37,494 bases of DNA from a virus. The position numbers were made by a program, and so were the translations under genes. The DNA lies in IMG/VR virus record IMGVR_UViG_3300030103_000216, positions 1 through 37,494 of that record; one strand, written 5' to 3'. Below the pieces are notes generated by a model. The model made no database searches and had not been told where the DNA came from. It worked only from the letters and a program-made list of their open reading frames with translations. Shown one piece after another: positions 23,327 to 30,878 of this stretch (the first letter of the stretch is position 1; every line of letters starts with the position of its first letter).

Positions 23327-23652
23327 CCCTGTATTGCTACGCTCTATATATAGGGGAACACACAGCACCCCCAATCAGTAGCCCAATCACCCCACGCAAA
23401 AACGTTTTCTCCGCACACACACACGCACCACAGCAAAGCAGGGGCACACGGCCTGCGGTCTTGTCAAAAGGATAGGGGCAGGGGTGGTGCATTACACATA
23501 GCCGCAGCAAATGTGCAGCCCACGCAACGCAGGCGACACGCACAGAAATAATTTGCCCCCACGACAGCAGAAATCGACCCCCCACCCCCCCAAAACGCTT
23601 TGGCCTGTATAATACAATGGGTCTTTCCACACAGCGGAGGGGATATTTTAGT

Positions 23653-23668
23653 ATTAACATAGGTTAAT
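23653..23668. promoter_or_regulatory. Operator 4: ATTAAC-ATAG-GTTAAT
   Basis: Perfect arms, 14 bp upstream of the -35 of the nuclease/terminase promoter. A degenerate copy, ATAGAC-TAAG-GTTAAT (23681-23696), overlaps that -35 and spacer. Confidence 0.75.
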
Positions 23669-23681
23669 AAAGTAAAACAAA

Positions 23682-23710
23682 TAGACTAAGGTTAATTTAT
23701 AGTATATATT
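23682..23710 (+). promoter_or_regulatory. Rightward promoter of the packaging nuclease-large terminase genes
   Basis: TAGACT (23682-23687), 17-nt spacer, TATATT (23705-23710). The -35 is poor, so activation or weak use is possible. The ATG of the nuclease gene is at 23717, again 6 nt after the -10 box, as at the small terminase gene. Confidence 0.6.
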
Positions 23711-23716
23711 GCTAAT

Positions 23717-24031
23717 ATGGGCGACAAAGCATGGAAACAGCGTGAAAGAAAGGTTGCTGCATTTTTTGGGGGGCAGCGAACACCCCTATCAGGTGGCAAC
23801 GGCAAGATAACTAGGGCAGATGTTATACATCCTGACCTGTTTATAGAGTGTAAGTTACGCAAAAAGCACAGTGTTGTAACATTGTGGGATGAAACAAAAG
23901 AATTAGCTGACAAAGAAGGTAAGACACCTATCATTGCCTTATGTGAAGCAAATCGCAAAGGGCACTGGATTATGTGCCACAGTGATGATCTACAGAAATT
24001 GTTACAAAATGTTACGAAGGATGTGACGTGA
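23717..24031 (+). CDS. PD-(D/E)XK nuclease of the packaging module (Holliday-junction-resolvase-like), 104 aa
   Basis: Reads KQRERKVAAFFGGQRTPLSGG, then VIHPDLFIECKLRKKH with D40 and E44-x-K46, the core of a small PD-(D/E)XK nuclease. A TPIIALCEANRKGHW strand follows. Proteins of this type often precede the large terminase in phages and may trim branched DNA before packaging. There is no Shine-Dalgarno; a -10 box lies 6 nt before ATG, so a leaderless start is likely. The stop overlaps the GTG start of the large terminase (GTGA). Confidence 0.78.
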   Translation: MGDKAWKQRERKVAAFFGGQRTPLSGGNGKITRADVIHPDLFIECKLRKKHSVVTLWDETKELADKEGKTPIIALCEANRKGHWIMCHSDDLQKLLQNVTKDVT

Positions 24032-25443
24032 GTGCGTTAGAACAAGCAGTAGAGATTGCAAGAGAGTTAGAGCGTAGGCGTGCTACTAACCAGTTAAAAC
24101 ATTACAAGCCATACCCATACCAAGTTAAGTTTCATAACACCGTAGCACAACAAAGGTTGCTTATGGCAGGTAACCGTGTAGGTAAATCTTGGTCAGGGGC
24201 TATGGAACTAGCCATACATTTGACAGGTTTGTATCCTGATTGGTGGGAAGGCAAACGTTTTACTAGACCTATAAGGGCATGGGCTGGTGGTGCGTCTAAC
24301 GAAACAACACGTGATATTTGTCAAAAAGAATTGTTGGGGCAACCTGACGATCCTAGTGCTAGGGGCACAGGGTCAATACCGTTAAATCTTATAGGTGACA
24401 CAGTGCGAAAAGCAGGTGTGCCTAATGCATTGAATAGCTGTGTGGTCAGACACACAACAGGTGGATATAGCCGACTTGCTTTCAAAGCCTACGAAATGGG
24501 TAAAGAAAAGTGGATGGGCGAAAGTTTGGACGTTATATGGCTAGATGAAGAACCGCCAGCACAGATTTACACACAATCGCTAACACGTACTGCTGACAGG
24601 GGTGGTATTGTGTATATGACGTTTACACCTGAAAACGGTATGACGGAAACTGTAGCACAATACATCAATGACATACGTGATGGGCAGGCATTAGTACAAG
24701 CTACATGGGATGATGCCCCACATATGACAAAAAAAGTTAGAGATCAGATACTAGCAGCGTTACCACCACATGAACGTAAGATGCGTGAACAAGGCATACC
24801 ACAGTTAGGTAGTGGCCTTGTGTTTCCTATGGCAGAAGCAGACATGATTTGTGACCCTATAGAGATACCTAGTCATTGGCCTAGGATATGTGGTCTTGAT
24901 TTTGGATGGGATCACCCAACAGCAGCAGCATGGATTGCATGGGATAGGGATACAGACTGTATTTACTTGTATGACACGTATTCTATGCGTCAAGAAGCTG
25001 TGCCTATTCATGCAAGTGCTATAAAGGCACGTGGCAACTACATACCTGTAATATGGCCTATGGATGGTAGGCAAGCTGACAAAGGGTCAGGTAAATCACT
25101 AACAGAACAATACAGGTCTGAAGGTGTAAACATGACACGTGAGCATTTTACAAACCCACCACAACAAGGACAAAAAGAAAATACAGGTGGTATTAGTGTA
25201 GAAGCTGGGATAATGGATATGTATACAAGGTTTCAGACTAATAGATTGAAAATTTTTAATAATCAAAGTAAAGTGTTAGAAGAATTACGAATGTATCATA
25301 GAAAAGACGGTAAGATCGTAGCACAACATGACGATATTATTAGTGCTTTTCGTTACGCAGTAATGAGCGTTCGTAAAGCTAGGGTAAAAAATTATGAGCC
25401 AATGCAATACTCTAGCGACAATGAGTTTAGTGTTTTTGCATAG
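24028..25443 (+). CDS. terL: Terminase large subunit
   Basis: 471 residues, with both enzyme domains. ATPase: Walker A GNRVGKS at 48-54, Walker B DVIWLDEE near 168-175, and a TFTPENG coupling segment near 198-204. Nuclease: D291 in GLDFGWDHP, a second acidic site in WPMDGRQ near 353, and the HDDIISAFRYA motif near 447. It drives ATP-dependent DNA packaging into the prohead through the portal at 26448 and cuts the concatemer. GTG start, overlapped by the upstream nuclease stop. Intact and full length for the family. Confidence 0.96.
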   Translation: MSALEQAVEIARELERRRATNQLKHYKPYPYQVKFHNTVAQQRLLMAGNRVGKSWSGAMELAIHLTGLYPDWWEGKRFTRPIRAWAGGASNETTRDICQKELLGQPDDPSARGTGSIPLNLIGDTVRKAGVPNALNSCVVRHTTGGYSRLAFKAYEMGKEKWMGESLDVIWLDEEPPAQIYTQSLTRTADRGGIVYMTFTPENGMTETVAQYINDIRDGQALVQATWDDAPHMTKKVRDQILAALPPHERKMREQGIPQLGSGLVFPMAEADMICDPIEIPSHWPRICGLDFGWDHPTAAAWIAWDRDTDCIYLYDTYSMRQEAVPIHASAIKARGNYIPVIWPMDGRQADKGSGKSLTEQYRSEGVNMTREHFTNPPQQGQKENTGGISVEAGIMDMYTRFQTNRLKIFNNQSKVLEELRMYHRKDGKIVAQHDDIISAFRYAVMSVRKARVKNYEPMQYSSDNEFSVFA

Positions 25444-25461
25444 GTTCAGGAAAGGTAAATT

Positions 25462-25800
25462 ATGGGTGGCGTAGCTAAGATAATTAGAAAAGTAGCATCA
25501 CCGATTGTTAGGGCTATTGCACCAAAACCAAAAGTGCAAGCTGCTGTGCAAAAAGTACAGACGCAAGCTAAGTCGGTAAAAAGCGGTGCAGTAGATAAAG
25601 CAAAAGGTGCATTGGCAAGTGCTACAGGTAGCGGTGGTAGCTTGTATGGATCTAACATGAACATGACAGGTTCAACAGGTGTTGAAGAAGAAGCAAACAC
25701 TGCAAAGACTGCATTAGGCGGTGGCCTAGATATGGCTGAAGCAGGTGCACCAAAAAAGAAAAAAAATAAGGACGCTAAAACTGCAATGGGTGCAGCGTAG
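25462..25800 (+). CDS. Small basic virion-module protein with a TAKTALGG motif (112 aa)
   Basis: Starts MGGVAKIIRKVASPIVRAI, is Lys/Ala-rich and largely disordered, and contains GVEEEANTAKTALGG near residues 74-88, followed by a lysine-rich APKKKKNK end. The same motif recurs at the C-terminus of the 70-aa gene at 26239. It has AGGAAAGG before the ATG and sits between the large terminase and an acetyltransferase. A small structural or assembly protein is likely; function unknown. Confidence 0.7.
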   Translation: MGGVAKIIRKVASPIVRAIAPKPKVQAAVQKVQTQAKSVKSGAVDKAKGALASATGSGGSLYGSNMNMTGSTGVEEEANTAKTALGGGLDMAEAGAPKKKKNKDAKTAMGAA

Positions 25801-25804
25801 ATAA

Positions 25805-26248
25805 ATGATAGTAGCAAATACAAATGATGATATAAGACAGGTAGCATACGATTTTATTGCACCTAGGGCATATATCGCTAGAGATATGTGTCACACAGAT
25901 CGTCATATAATGTTTGCTGAAGAAGAAGCACCTAATGAACCGTTAGGTGTATTATTATTTTCTGACTACGATGGGCACAATATTCATGTCCATCTTGCAC
26001 TAGATGATCCTAGAGTTTGTCAACGTAGATATATAAAACTGATGTTTGATTACGCTTTTAATCAATGCAAGTGTAACAGAATGACAGCGATTTGTGTACA
26101 TGGGTACGAAAGAAATGAAAGATTGCTGGCAGGTGTTGGATTTGTAAAAGAAGGTGTAATACGACAGGTGTTGTATGACGATAAAACAGACAAGTGGTTG
26201 GATGGGTCACTTTATGGAATGTTAAAAGGGGAATGTCGATGGGTATGA
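25805..26248 (+). CDS. GNAT-family N-acetyltransferase-like protein (147 aa)
   Basis: The GNAT fold is suggested by the strands FAEEEAPNEPLGVLLFSDYD and IHVHLALDDP, followed by an RRYIKLMFDYAFNQ helix and the C-terminal signature YERNERLLAGVGFVKEGVIRQ typical of RimJ/RimL-type enzymes. The acetyl-CoA loop (R/Q-x-x-G-x-G/A) is not cleanly visible, so activity is uncertain. GNAT genes between terminase and portal occur in other podophages. Substrate is unknown. Its end overlaps the next gene start by 10 nt. Confidence 0.75.
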   Translation: MIVANTNDDIRQVAYDFIAPRAYIARDMCHTDRHIMFAEEEAPNEPLGVLLFSDYDGHNIHVHLALDDPRVCQRRYIKLMFDYAFNQCKCNRMTAICVHGYERNERLLAGVGFVKEGVIRQVLYDDKTDKWLDGSLYGMLKGECRWV

Positions 26249-26451
26249 AACGTGCACCACAGATGCCCCCACCTGTAGAACAATCTGTTGTTGACAGAAC
26301 TGCTGAAAAGGAAGCAAAGCTAGAGAAAGAAAAAGGCAAAATGCTTGCTACTAAGAAGAAGGGTCAATACGGAACTGTGCTTACATCAGGTATGGGCGTA
26401 GAAGATGAAGCTGATACAGCGAAAACTGCCCTAGGGGGTACGTTATCGTGA
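26239..26451 (+). CDS. Small protein with a GVEDEADTAKTALGG C-terminus (70 aa)
   Basis: Start chosen at MGMKRAPQMPPPVEQ, because AAGGGG is 7 nt upstream; longer starts run deep into the acetyltransferase gene. A Pro-rich N-terminus and a charged helix (AEKEAKLEKEKGKML) precede the motif GVEDEADTAKTALGG shared with the 112-aa protein at 25462. It overlaps the portal gene by 4 nt, so it is produced with the head proteins. Role unknown; a peptide signal for virion incorporation or partner binding is one possibility. Confidence 0.7.
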   Translation: MGMKRAPQMPPPVEQSVVDRTAEKEAKLEKEKGKMLATKKKGQYGTVLTSGMGVEDEADTAKTALGGTLS

Positions 26452-28118
26452 ATGAAAAATTTGATTACATAAAAAAACGCTATGAAGCCATGAAAACCCA
26501 ACGTGGTACATGGGAAGATCACTGGCAAGAAATTTTGGATTACGTTATGCCACGTAAGGCAGACGTTATTACATTGAGGACAAAAGGTGAAAAGCGTACA
26601 GAAATATTATTTGACAGCACAGCGATACAAGCAAACACGTTATTAGCAGCATCTTTGCAAGGAACATTAACATCACCATCCCTTCCTTGGTTCTCTATTA
26701 AGTTACGTGACAAAGAACTAAATGAGAATGAAGAAGTAGCACGTTTCTTAGAAGATACTGCACGTAGGATGTATGATGCGTTTAACGACAGTAACTTTAA
26801 TACTGAAGTGCATGAAATGTATCTTGACCTAACATCAATAGGTACAGGCTGTCTGTTTGTAGAAGAAAGCAAAAAAGGATTTGAGCAAGATGGTGTACAT
26901 TTTAACACTTTACATTGTGCAGAGTTTTTCATCCAAGAAAACATTAACGGATATGTAGACACTGTATATAGACGCTACAAACTAAGTGCACGTCAGGCAG
27001 TACAAGAGTTTGGTCAAGACAGTGTTGGCGAAAAAATTACAGAAGCCCTAAAGAAAAAACCTGAACAGCAATTTACATTTATACACGCTGTAGAACCTAC
27101 AGAAGATTACATCAGAGCACACGGCAAACAGGAAGGTATGACACAGCTACCTTTCCATAGCTGTCATGTGTGTGAAGAAGATAAAATGGTTCTACGTACA
27201 GGTGGGTATAATGAGTTTCCATACCTTGTTCCAAGGTGGTCAAAAGCAACAGGTGAAATATATGGGCGGTCACCGTCATATAATGCATTGCCTGACATCA
27301 AAACACTTAACAAAGCAGTCGAAATTGGTCTTAAAGCGTGGGCGAAAGCCATTGACCCCCCACTTTTGGTACAGGATGACGGTGTTATTGGGCGAGTGAG
27401 AACCACCCCAGCAGGTATAACAGTTATTAGAAACGATGGTGCAATCAAACCATTGCAGGTTGGTAGCAACTGGCAGATTACAGATTTAAAAGAAGGCCAG
27501 CTACGTACAGCAATACGTCAAGCGTACTACAGTGACCAGCTACAACTGCAAGAAGGCCCACAGATGACTGCAACAGAAGTACAAGTAAGGTACGAACTGA
27601 TGCAAAGACTGCTTGGCCCAACGCTAGGACGTTTCCAATCAGAATTTTTGAACCCATTAATTGAACGTATGTTTGGTATTATGCTGCGTGCAGAAGCATT
27701 GATGCCGTTGCCTGAAATTATACAGGGTGCAAAAATAGATATTGAGTATGTTGGCCCATTAGCAAGGTCACAGCGTATGGAAGAAGCTACAGCTATCGAC
27801 AAGCTATATCAGCTTGCAATGATGGTAGGGCAGATAGATCCAGCCGTAATGCAAAATATCAACCACGATGCAGCTATTAGATTGCGTGCAGACTTACTTG
27901 GCGTGCCTAAAACAATTATGCGTGGTGTTGATGAAGTAGAAGAAATGCGTGAAGCTGCTGCACAAGCACAAGCACAGCAAGCAGAAATGGCTGCACAAAT
28001 GCAGGCTGCTGATATGGGCAAAACACAGGCAGAAACAGCTAAGATTGTATCTGACCCTGATACGCAAGGCGTAATGGGTGAAGCACAAGTCGAAGCAGAA
28101 AGGCAGATGGCAGAATAA
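26448..28118 (+). CDS. Portal protein (head-tail connector, T7 gp8-like)
   Basis: 556 residues. The N-terminal region with KKRYEAMKTQRGTWEDHWQE and LDYVMPRKAD, then the stretch FDSTAIQANTLLAASLQG, is typical of T7-type connectors. A TATEVQVRYELMQRLLGPTLGRFQSEFL segment forms the wing/crown region. The C-terminus is a long Gln/Ala/Met-rich helix (QAQAQQAEMAAQMQAADMG), like the barrel. A dodecameric ring at the special vertex is the known family role, where DNA enters and the tail is attached. GTG start overlaps the previous gene by 4 nt; the stop overlaps the 43-aa gene by one base. Confidence 0.94.
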   Translation: MNEKFDYIKKRYEAMKTQRGTWEDHWQEILDYVMPRKADVITLRTKGEKRTEILFDSTAIQANTLLAASLQGTLTSPSLPWFSIKLRDKELNENEEVARFLEDTARRMYDAFNDSNFNTEVHEMYLDLTSIGTGCLFVEESKKGFEQDGVHFNTLHCAEFFIQENINGYVDTVYRRYKLSARQAVQEFGQDSVGEKITEALKKKPEQQFTFIHAVEPTEDYIRAHGKQEGMTQLPFHSCHVCEEDKMVLRTGGYNEFPYLVPRWSKATGEIYGRSPSYNALPDIKTLNKAVEIGLKAWAKAIDPPLLVQDDGVIGRVRTTPAGITVIRNDGAIKPLQVGSNWQITDLKEGQLRTAIRQAYYSDQLQLQEGPQMTATEVQVRYELMQRLLGPTLGRFQSEFLNPLIERMFGIMLRAEALMPLPEIIQGAKIDIEYVGPLARSQRMEEATAIDKLYQLAMMVGQIDPAVMQNINHDAAIRLRADLLGVPKTIMRGVDEVEEMREAAAQAQAQQAEMAAQMQAADMGKTQAETAKIVSDPDTQGVMGEAQVEAERQMAE

Positions 28119-28249
28119 TGGGTTGGGATATTAACGCAGATCTGATTGATGCCATAAACAACACATCATGGGTAGATGGCATAGGCACTATTGTAGTCTT
28201 GCTATTAGCTTATGCTGGATACAAATGGATAAAAAATAAATTCAAATGA
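28118..28249 (+). CDS. Small single-span membrane protein (43 aa)
   Basis: MGWDINADLIDAINNTSWVD, then the span GTIVVLLLAYAGYKWI and a basic end KNKFK. The ATG overlaps the portal stop by one base (TAATG) and its stop overlaps the next ATG (ATGA), which supports translation. Acidic N-terminus outside, basic C-terminus inside is the predicted orientation. A holin-like or envelope role inside the head operon is possible but unsupported. Confidence 0.65.
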   Translation: MGWDINADLIDAINNTSWVDGIGTIVVLLLAYAGYKWIKNKFK

Positions 28250-28473
28250 GTGACGCAGAACAATTAAATAAAGAACATACACAACTTGCTACAGATTATT
28301 TAGTAACCTTTAGCACCCCTGAAGGGGAACGTGTACTACAGGATTTGCAAGCTGCATATGGCGACAGGATTAGTTTTAGCAGTGATCCATACGCTACAGC
28401 TTACAAAGAAGGGCAGCGTAGTGTCTTACTACGTATTAACAATCTGCTAAAAGAACGAAAGGACGAAGGGTAA
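28246..28473 (+). CDS. Bbp19-like small head-module protein (75 aa)
   Basis: Contains FSTPEGERVLQDLQAAYG and FSSDPYATAYKEGQRSVLLRINNLL, the pattern of the phage Bbp19 family, whose members lie between portal and capsid genes and are probably structural or assembly factors. ATGA overlap with the 43-aa gene; AAGGG precedes the scaffold start 4 nt downstream. Confidence 0.75.
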   Translation: MSDAEQLNKEHTQLATDYLVTFSTPEGERVLQDLQAAYGDRISFSSDPYATAYKEGQRSVLLRINNLLKERKDEG

Positions 28474-28477
28474 TTAT

Positions 28478-29311
28478 ATGTCAGAACAAGAACAGGCCGT
28501 TCAAACCGAACAGGCAACCGTAGAAGCTAATACAATTCTAGGGTCTGAAGGTGGTAGCGATAACCTATCAAGCGATTGGAAATCACAACTTCCTGACGAT
28601 CTAGCGAATGACCCTACGCTTCAAAACTTTAAATCACCAGCAGACTTGGCAAAGACTGTCGTGCACCAGCAGAAACAGCTTGGTAGCCGTATTCCTATGC
28701 CAAAGAACGATGAGGAACGTAGCGAACTTTACAGTAAGCTAGGCAGACCTGATGACGCTGGTGGATATGAAATTAACATTCAAGATGGTATGGAAAGCTA
28801 TTTTGGTGAAGCAGATCTAAATGAGTTTAGAAATGTTGCACATCAGCTTGGATTGTCACAAGAGCAAGTGTCAGGATTGATTGAGTACCAGCACAAAGCT
28901 ATTGGCAACACAATCGAAAATGAACCATCAATGTTACGTGCACAGGCTGATGATACTATCGCCAGCATGAAACAAGAATGGGGATACGACTACGATAAAA
29001 ATATGCGTGCAGCAAAACGTGCAATGCAGGTTTATGGTGATGAAGAAATTATGAACCTTGTTAATAACACAAGTGCAGGCAATGACCCTGCTGTTATTAG
29101 AATGTTTGCCAAAATTGGTGAAACTATTACAGAAGATATGGCACAAAACACGCAAAATAATAGTCTTGCAGTATCACCATTGGATGCAAAACAAGAGATT
29201 GAAAGCATATTTGCTAATCCAAAACACGCCTATTTCGATCAGTCAAATCCTGAACATAAATCGGCAGTGGCAAGGATGCAGCAGTTACATGAAAAAGCAT
29301 ATGGCAATTAA
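28478..29311 (+). CDS. Scaffolding protein (277 aa)
   Basis: Acidic and Gln-rich with a disordered N-terminus (EQEQAVQTEQATVEANT), a central helical region (DLNEFRNVAHQLGLSQEQVSGLIEYQHKA) and a C-terminal helix. The LPDDLANDPTLQNFKSPADLAKTVV segment is typical of podophage scaffolds that guide capsid assembly and are lost before DNA entry. Its position directly before the major capsid gene supports the call. No protease domain is seen in the neighbourhood. Confidence 0.82.
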   Translation: MSEQEQAVQTEQATVEANTILGSEGGSDNLSSDWKSQLPDDLANDPTLQNFKSPADLAKTVVHQQKQLGSRIPMPKNDEERSELYSKLGRPDDAGGYEINIQDGMESYFGEADLNEFRNVAHQLGLSQEQVSGLIEYQHKAIGNTIENEPSMLRAQADDTIASMKQEWGYDYDKNMRAAKRAMQVYGDEEIMNLVNNTSAGNDPAVIRMFAKIGETITEDMAQNTQNNSLAVSPLDAKQEIESIFANPKHAYFDQSNPEHKSAVARMQQLHEKAYGN

Positions 29312-29478
29312 AAAAAAATATGCTATAGTAATGGTACAGCTATAGCCCCGTAATGGATAAGCAAACGCTGTGGGGGTGATCCCTTAAAATCCGCAATGGG
29401 TGGTGCGTTACCGCCAAGGTTTCCCAGCAATGGACAAAAACCGTGAAAATGTAAACTTAAACGAAAGAGAGGTGTACT
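29312..29478 (+). promoter_or_regulatory. Structured leader before the major capsid gene
   Basis: 167 nt without a gene. It holds an inverted repeat GCTATAG-N11-CTATAGC (29322-29346) after an A9 tract and a second hairpin GGTGGT-GCGTT-ACCGCC (29399-29415) which CCTT/AAGG (29382-29385, 29416-29419) can close further. A GAAAGAGAGGTG purine stretch just before the ATG is the ribosome site. A promoter, a processing site or an mRNA stability element for high capsid output are possible; none is proven. Confidence 0.45.
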
Positions 29479-30339
29479 ATGTCAGTACAGATCACAACTG
29501 CTTTTGTAGAACAATACAAAAGTAATGTGTTCCACCTTGCCCAACAAAAGGGAAGTCGTCTAAGAGATTGCGTTAGATCCGAAACGGTAAATGGGAAATC
29601 GCATTTCTTTGAACGAATTGGTAGCACTGCTGCATTGAAGCGTACTTCAAGGCACAGCGATACACCAAGAGTGGATACACCACACAGCAGGCGAAAAGTA
29701 TCAATGGATGATTATGATTGGGCAGATCTAATCGACCAAGAAGATAAGGTTCGTATGCTTATCAGCCCACAGTCCGAATATGCACAAGCTGGTGCATGGG
29801 CTATGGGGCGTGCAATGGATGATGCACTTATCGCAGCAGCTACAGGAAACGCCTTTGGTGGCGTTGCAGGTGGCACTACGGTAGCACTACCAGCAGGGCA
29901 AAAGATTGCTCATGGCAGTGCAGGGCTAACATTGGAAAAGTTAATTGCAGCCAAAGAACTATTGGATGCTAATGACACTGATCCTGATGAGCCACGTTAC
30001 ATCGTTGCAACATCAAAACAAATGTCAAACTTGCTTGCACTTGAAAAGGTAACGTCAGCCGATTATGCGACTGTCAAAGCCTTAGTCCAAGGCCAAATCG
30101 ACAGCTACTTAGGTTTTACCTTCAAGCGAACCGAAAGGCTTACACAGGACGGCAATGGCAACAGACAAGTTTTGGCTTTCTGTCAATCAGCATTAGGGCT
30201 TGCTATCGGTGCAGACATCACAACAAAGATTTCTGAACGAGCAGACAAGAACTATGCAACACAAGTATTTCTATCAATGACCATCGGTGCTACACGTGTA
30301 GAGGATGAGAAAATGGTAGAAGTAGCGTGTACAGAGTAA
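29479..30339 (+). CDS. Major capsid protein (HK97-fold type), 286 aa
   Basis: Sequence pattern of the phage capsid family PF19821 (Phage_capsid_2-like): SVQITTAFVEQYKSNVFHLAQQKGSRLRD, then AWAMGRAMDDALIAAATGNAFGG and an IVATSKQMSNLLAL strand, ending MTIGATRVEDEKMVEVAC. No N-terminal cleaved scaffold domain is apparent, consistent with the separate scaffold gene. It would form the icosahedral shell. Strong GAGAGG ribosome site. It is followed by a decoration-like gene and then a strong hairpin, the classic place to reduce downstream transcription. Confidence 0.9.
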   Translation: MSVQITTAFVEQYKSNVFHLAQQKGSRLRDCVRSETVNGKSHFFERIGSTAALKRTSRHSDTPRVDTPHSRRKVSMDDYDWADLIDQEDKVRMLISPQSEYAQAGAWAMGRAMDDALIAAATGNAFGGVAGGTTVALPAGQKIAHGSAGLTLEKLIAAKELLDANDTDPDEPRYIVATSKQMSNLLALEKVTSADYATVKALVQGQIDSYLGFTFKRTERLTQDGNGNRQVLAFCQSALGLAIGADITTKISERADKNYATQVFLSMTIGATRVEDEKMVEVACTE

Positions 30340-30352
30340 GGGGGGTTTAACT

Positions 30353-30817
30353 ATGGCAACTGTATATTCGACACAGAAAACACAGTGGTTTAGCAATAAT
30401 CCCACTGAAAGAACTAAAACCAACGAATTTGCTGGTAGGGTTCGTGTAGCATACGGTGAGTATGAAGCATCATCATTAGCGTCAGGTGACGTTATTGAAA
30501 TGTTTAACTTGCCAAGTGGTGCAAGAATTATATCAGGCAAATTGTGCCATGATGCACTTGGTGGTTCAACAACACTTAGCGTAGGTTACGCAGCACACAC
30601 TGATAGTGCTGGTTCAGCCGTTTCAGCAGCAGCAGCAGGTTTCAAAGCAGCAGCAGCTTCTACAGGTGCACAATGTGTAGATGTAGCAGCAACACTAGCT
30701 TTGCTTAATGGATCTGAAGTTAATGCAAATCAAAACGGTATGCCAGTTACAGTCACTATGGGCGGTGCAGCAGGTACAGGTACAATTACACTGACGATGC
30801 TGTATGTGACCGACTAA
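30353..30817 (+). CDS. Probable head decoration / capsid-associated protein (154 aa)
   Basis: Small, Ala/Gly/Thr-rich and beta-rich, with a RVRVAYGEYEASSLASGDVIEMFNLPSGARI strand region. An Ala-rich insert (SAAAAGFKAAAAS) and a GTITLTMLYV C-terminal strand follow. This matches capsid-stabilising proteins that follow the capsid gene in marine phages. GGGG leads the ATG at 13 nt after the capsid stop. The call rests on position and composition. Confidence 0.68.
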   Translation: MATVYSTQKTQWFSNNPTERTKTNEFAGRVRVAYGEYEASSLASGDVIEMFNLPSGARIISGKLCHDALGGSTTLSVGYAAHTDSAGSAVSAAAAGFKAAAASTGAQCVDVAATLALLNGSEVNANQNGMPVTVTMGGAAGTGTITLTMLYVTD

Positions 30818-30825
30818 CAAAAGTT

Positions 30826-30860
30826 AGGTAGGGGGGTCAATCCGAAACACCCCCCTATCT
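30826..30860 (+). terminator. Strong hairpin terminator or attenuator after capsid and decoration genes
   Basis: AGGTAGGGGGGT (30826-30837) and ACCCCCCTATCT (30849-30860) form a 12-bp stem with one G-U pair and an 11-nt loop. The following sequence is only moderately T-rich (ATTTAGG), so it may pause, stabilise the 3' end or attenuate rather than fully terminate. It occupies the position of T7 Tphi. Confidence 0.75.
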
Positions 30861-30878
30861 ATTTAGGTAGGTTAAAGT

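Larger units (their letters stand above)
23327..23716. other. 390-bp GC-rich non-coding region between the terminase genes; candidate packaging (cos/pac) site
   Basis: Composition differs sharply from the rest of the window: C-runs on the + strand include C5 (23556), C6 (23578) and C7 (23585). Also present are a CA-rich stretch near 23416, a perfect palindrome CTATATATAG (23344-23353), AAAACGTTTT (23399-23408), and a direct repeat CCCAATCA (23370, 23382). A 107-codon frame on the - strand has implausible composition and is not taken as a gene. The 3' 70 bp hold an operator and a promoter. A terminase-adjacent site suggests cos/pac or an origin, by inference. Confidence 0.5.

Noticed and set aside
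23608-23613. TATAAT in the GC-rich region as a promoter
   Set aside because: The -35 region is a C-run and no gene starts nearby; the better promoter is at 23682.
23337-23660. 107-codon frame on the - strand
   Set aside because: Composition is dominated by Cys, Arg, Val and Gly arising from GC-rich repeats; no ribosome site, no coding pattern.
29430-29525. Short frame starting at ATG 29430 before the capsid gene
   Set aside because: It is out of frame with the capsid, runs into it and ends quickly, with no protein-like pattern.
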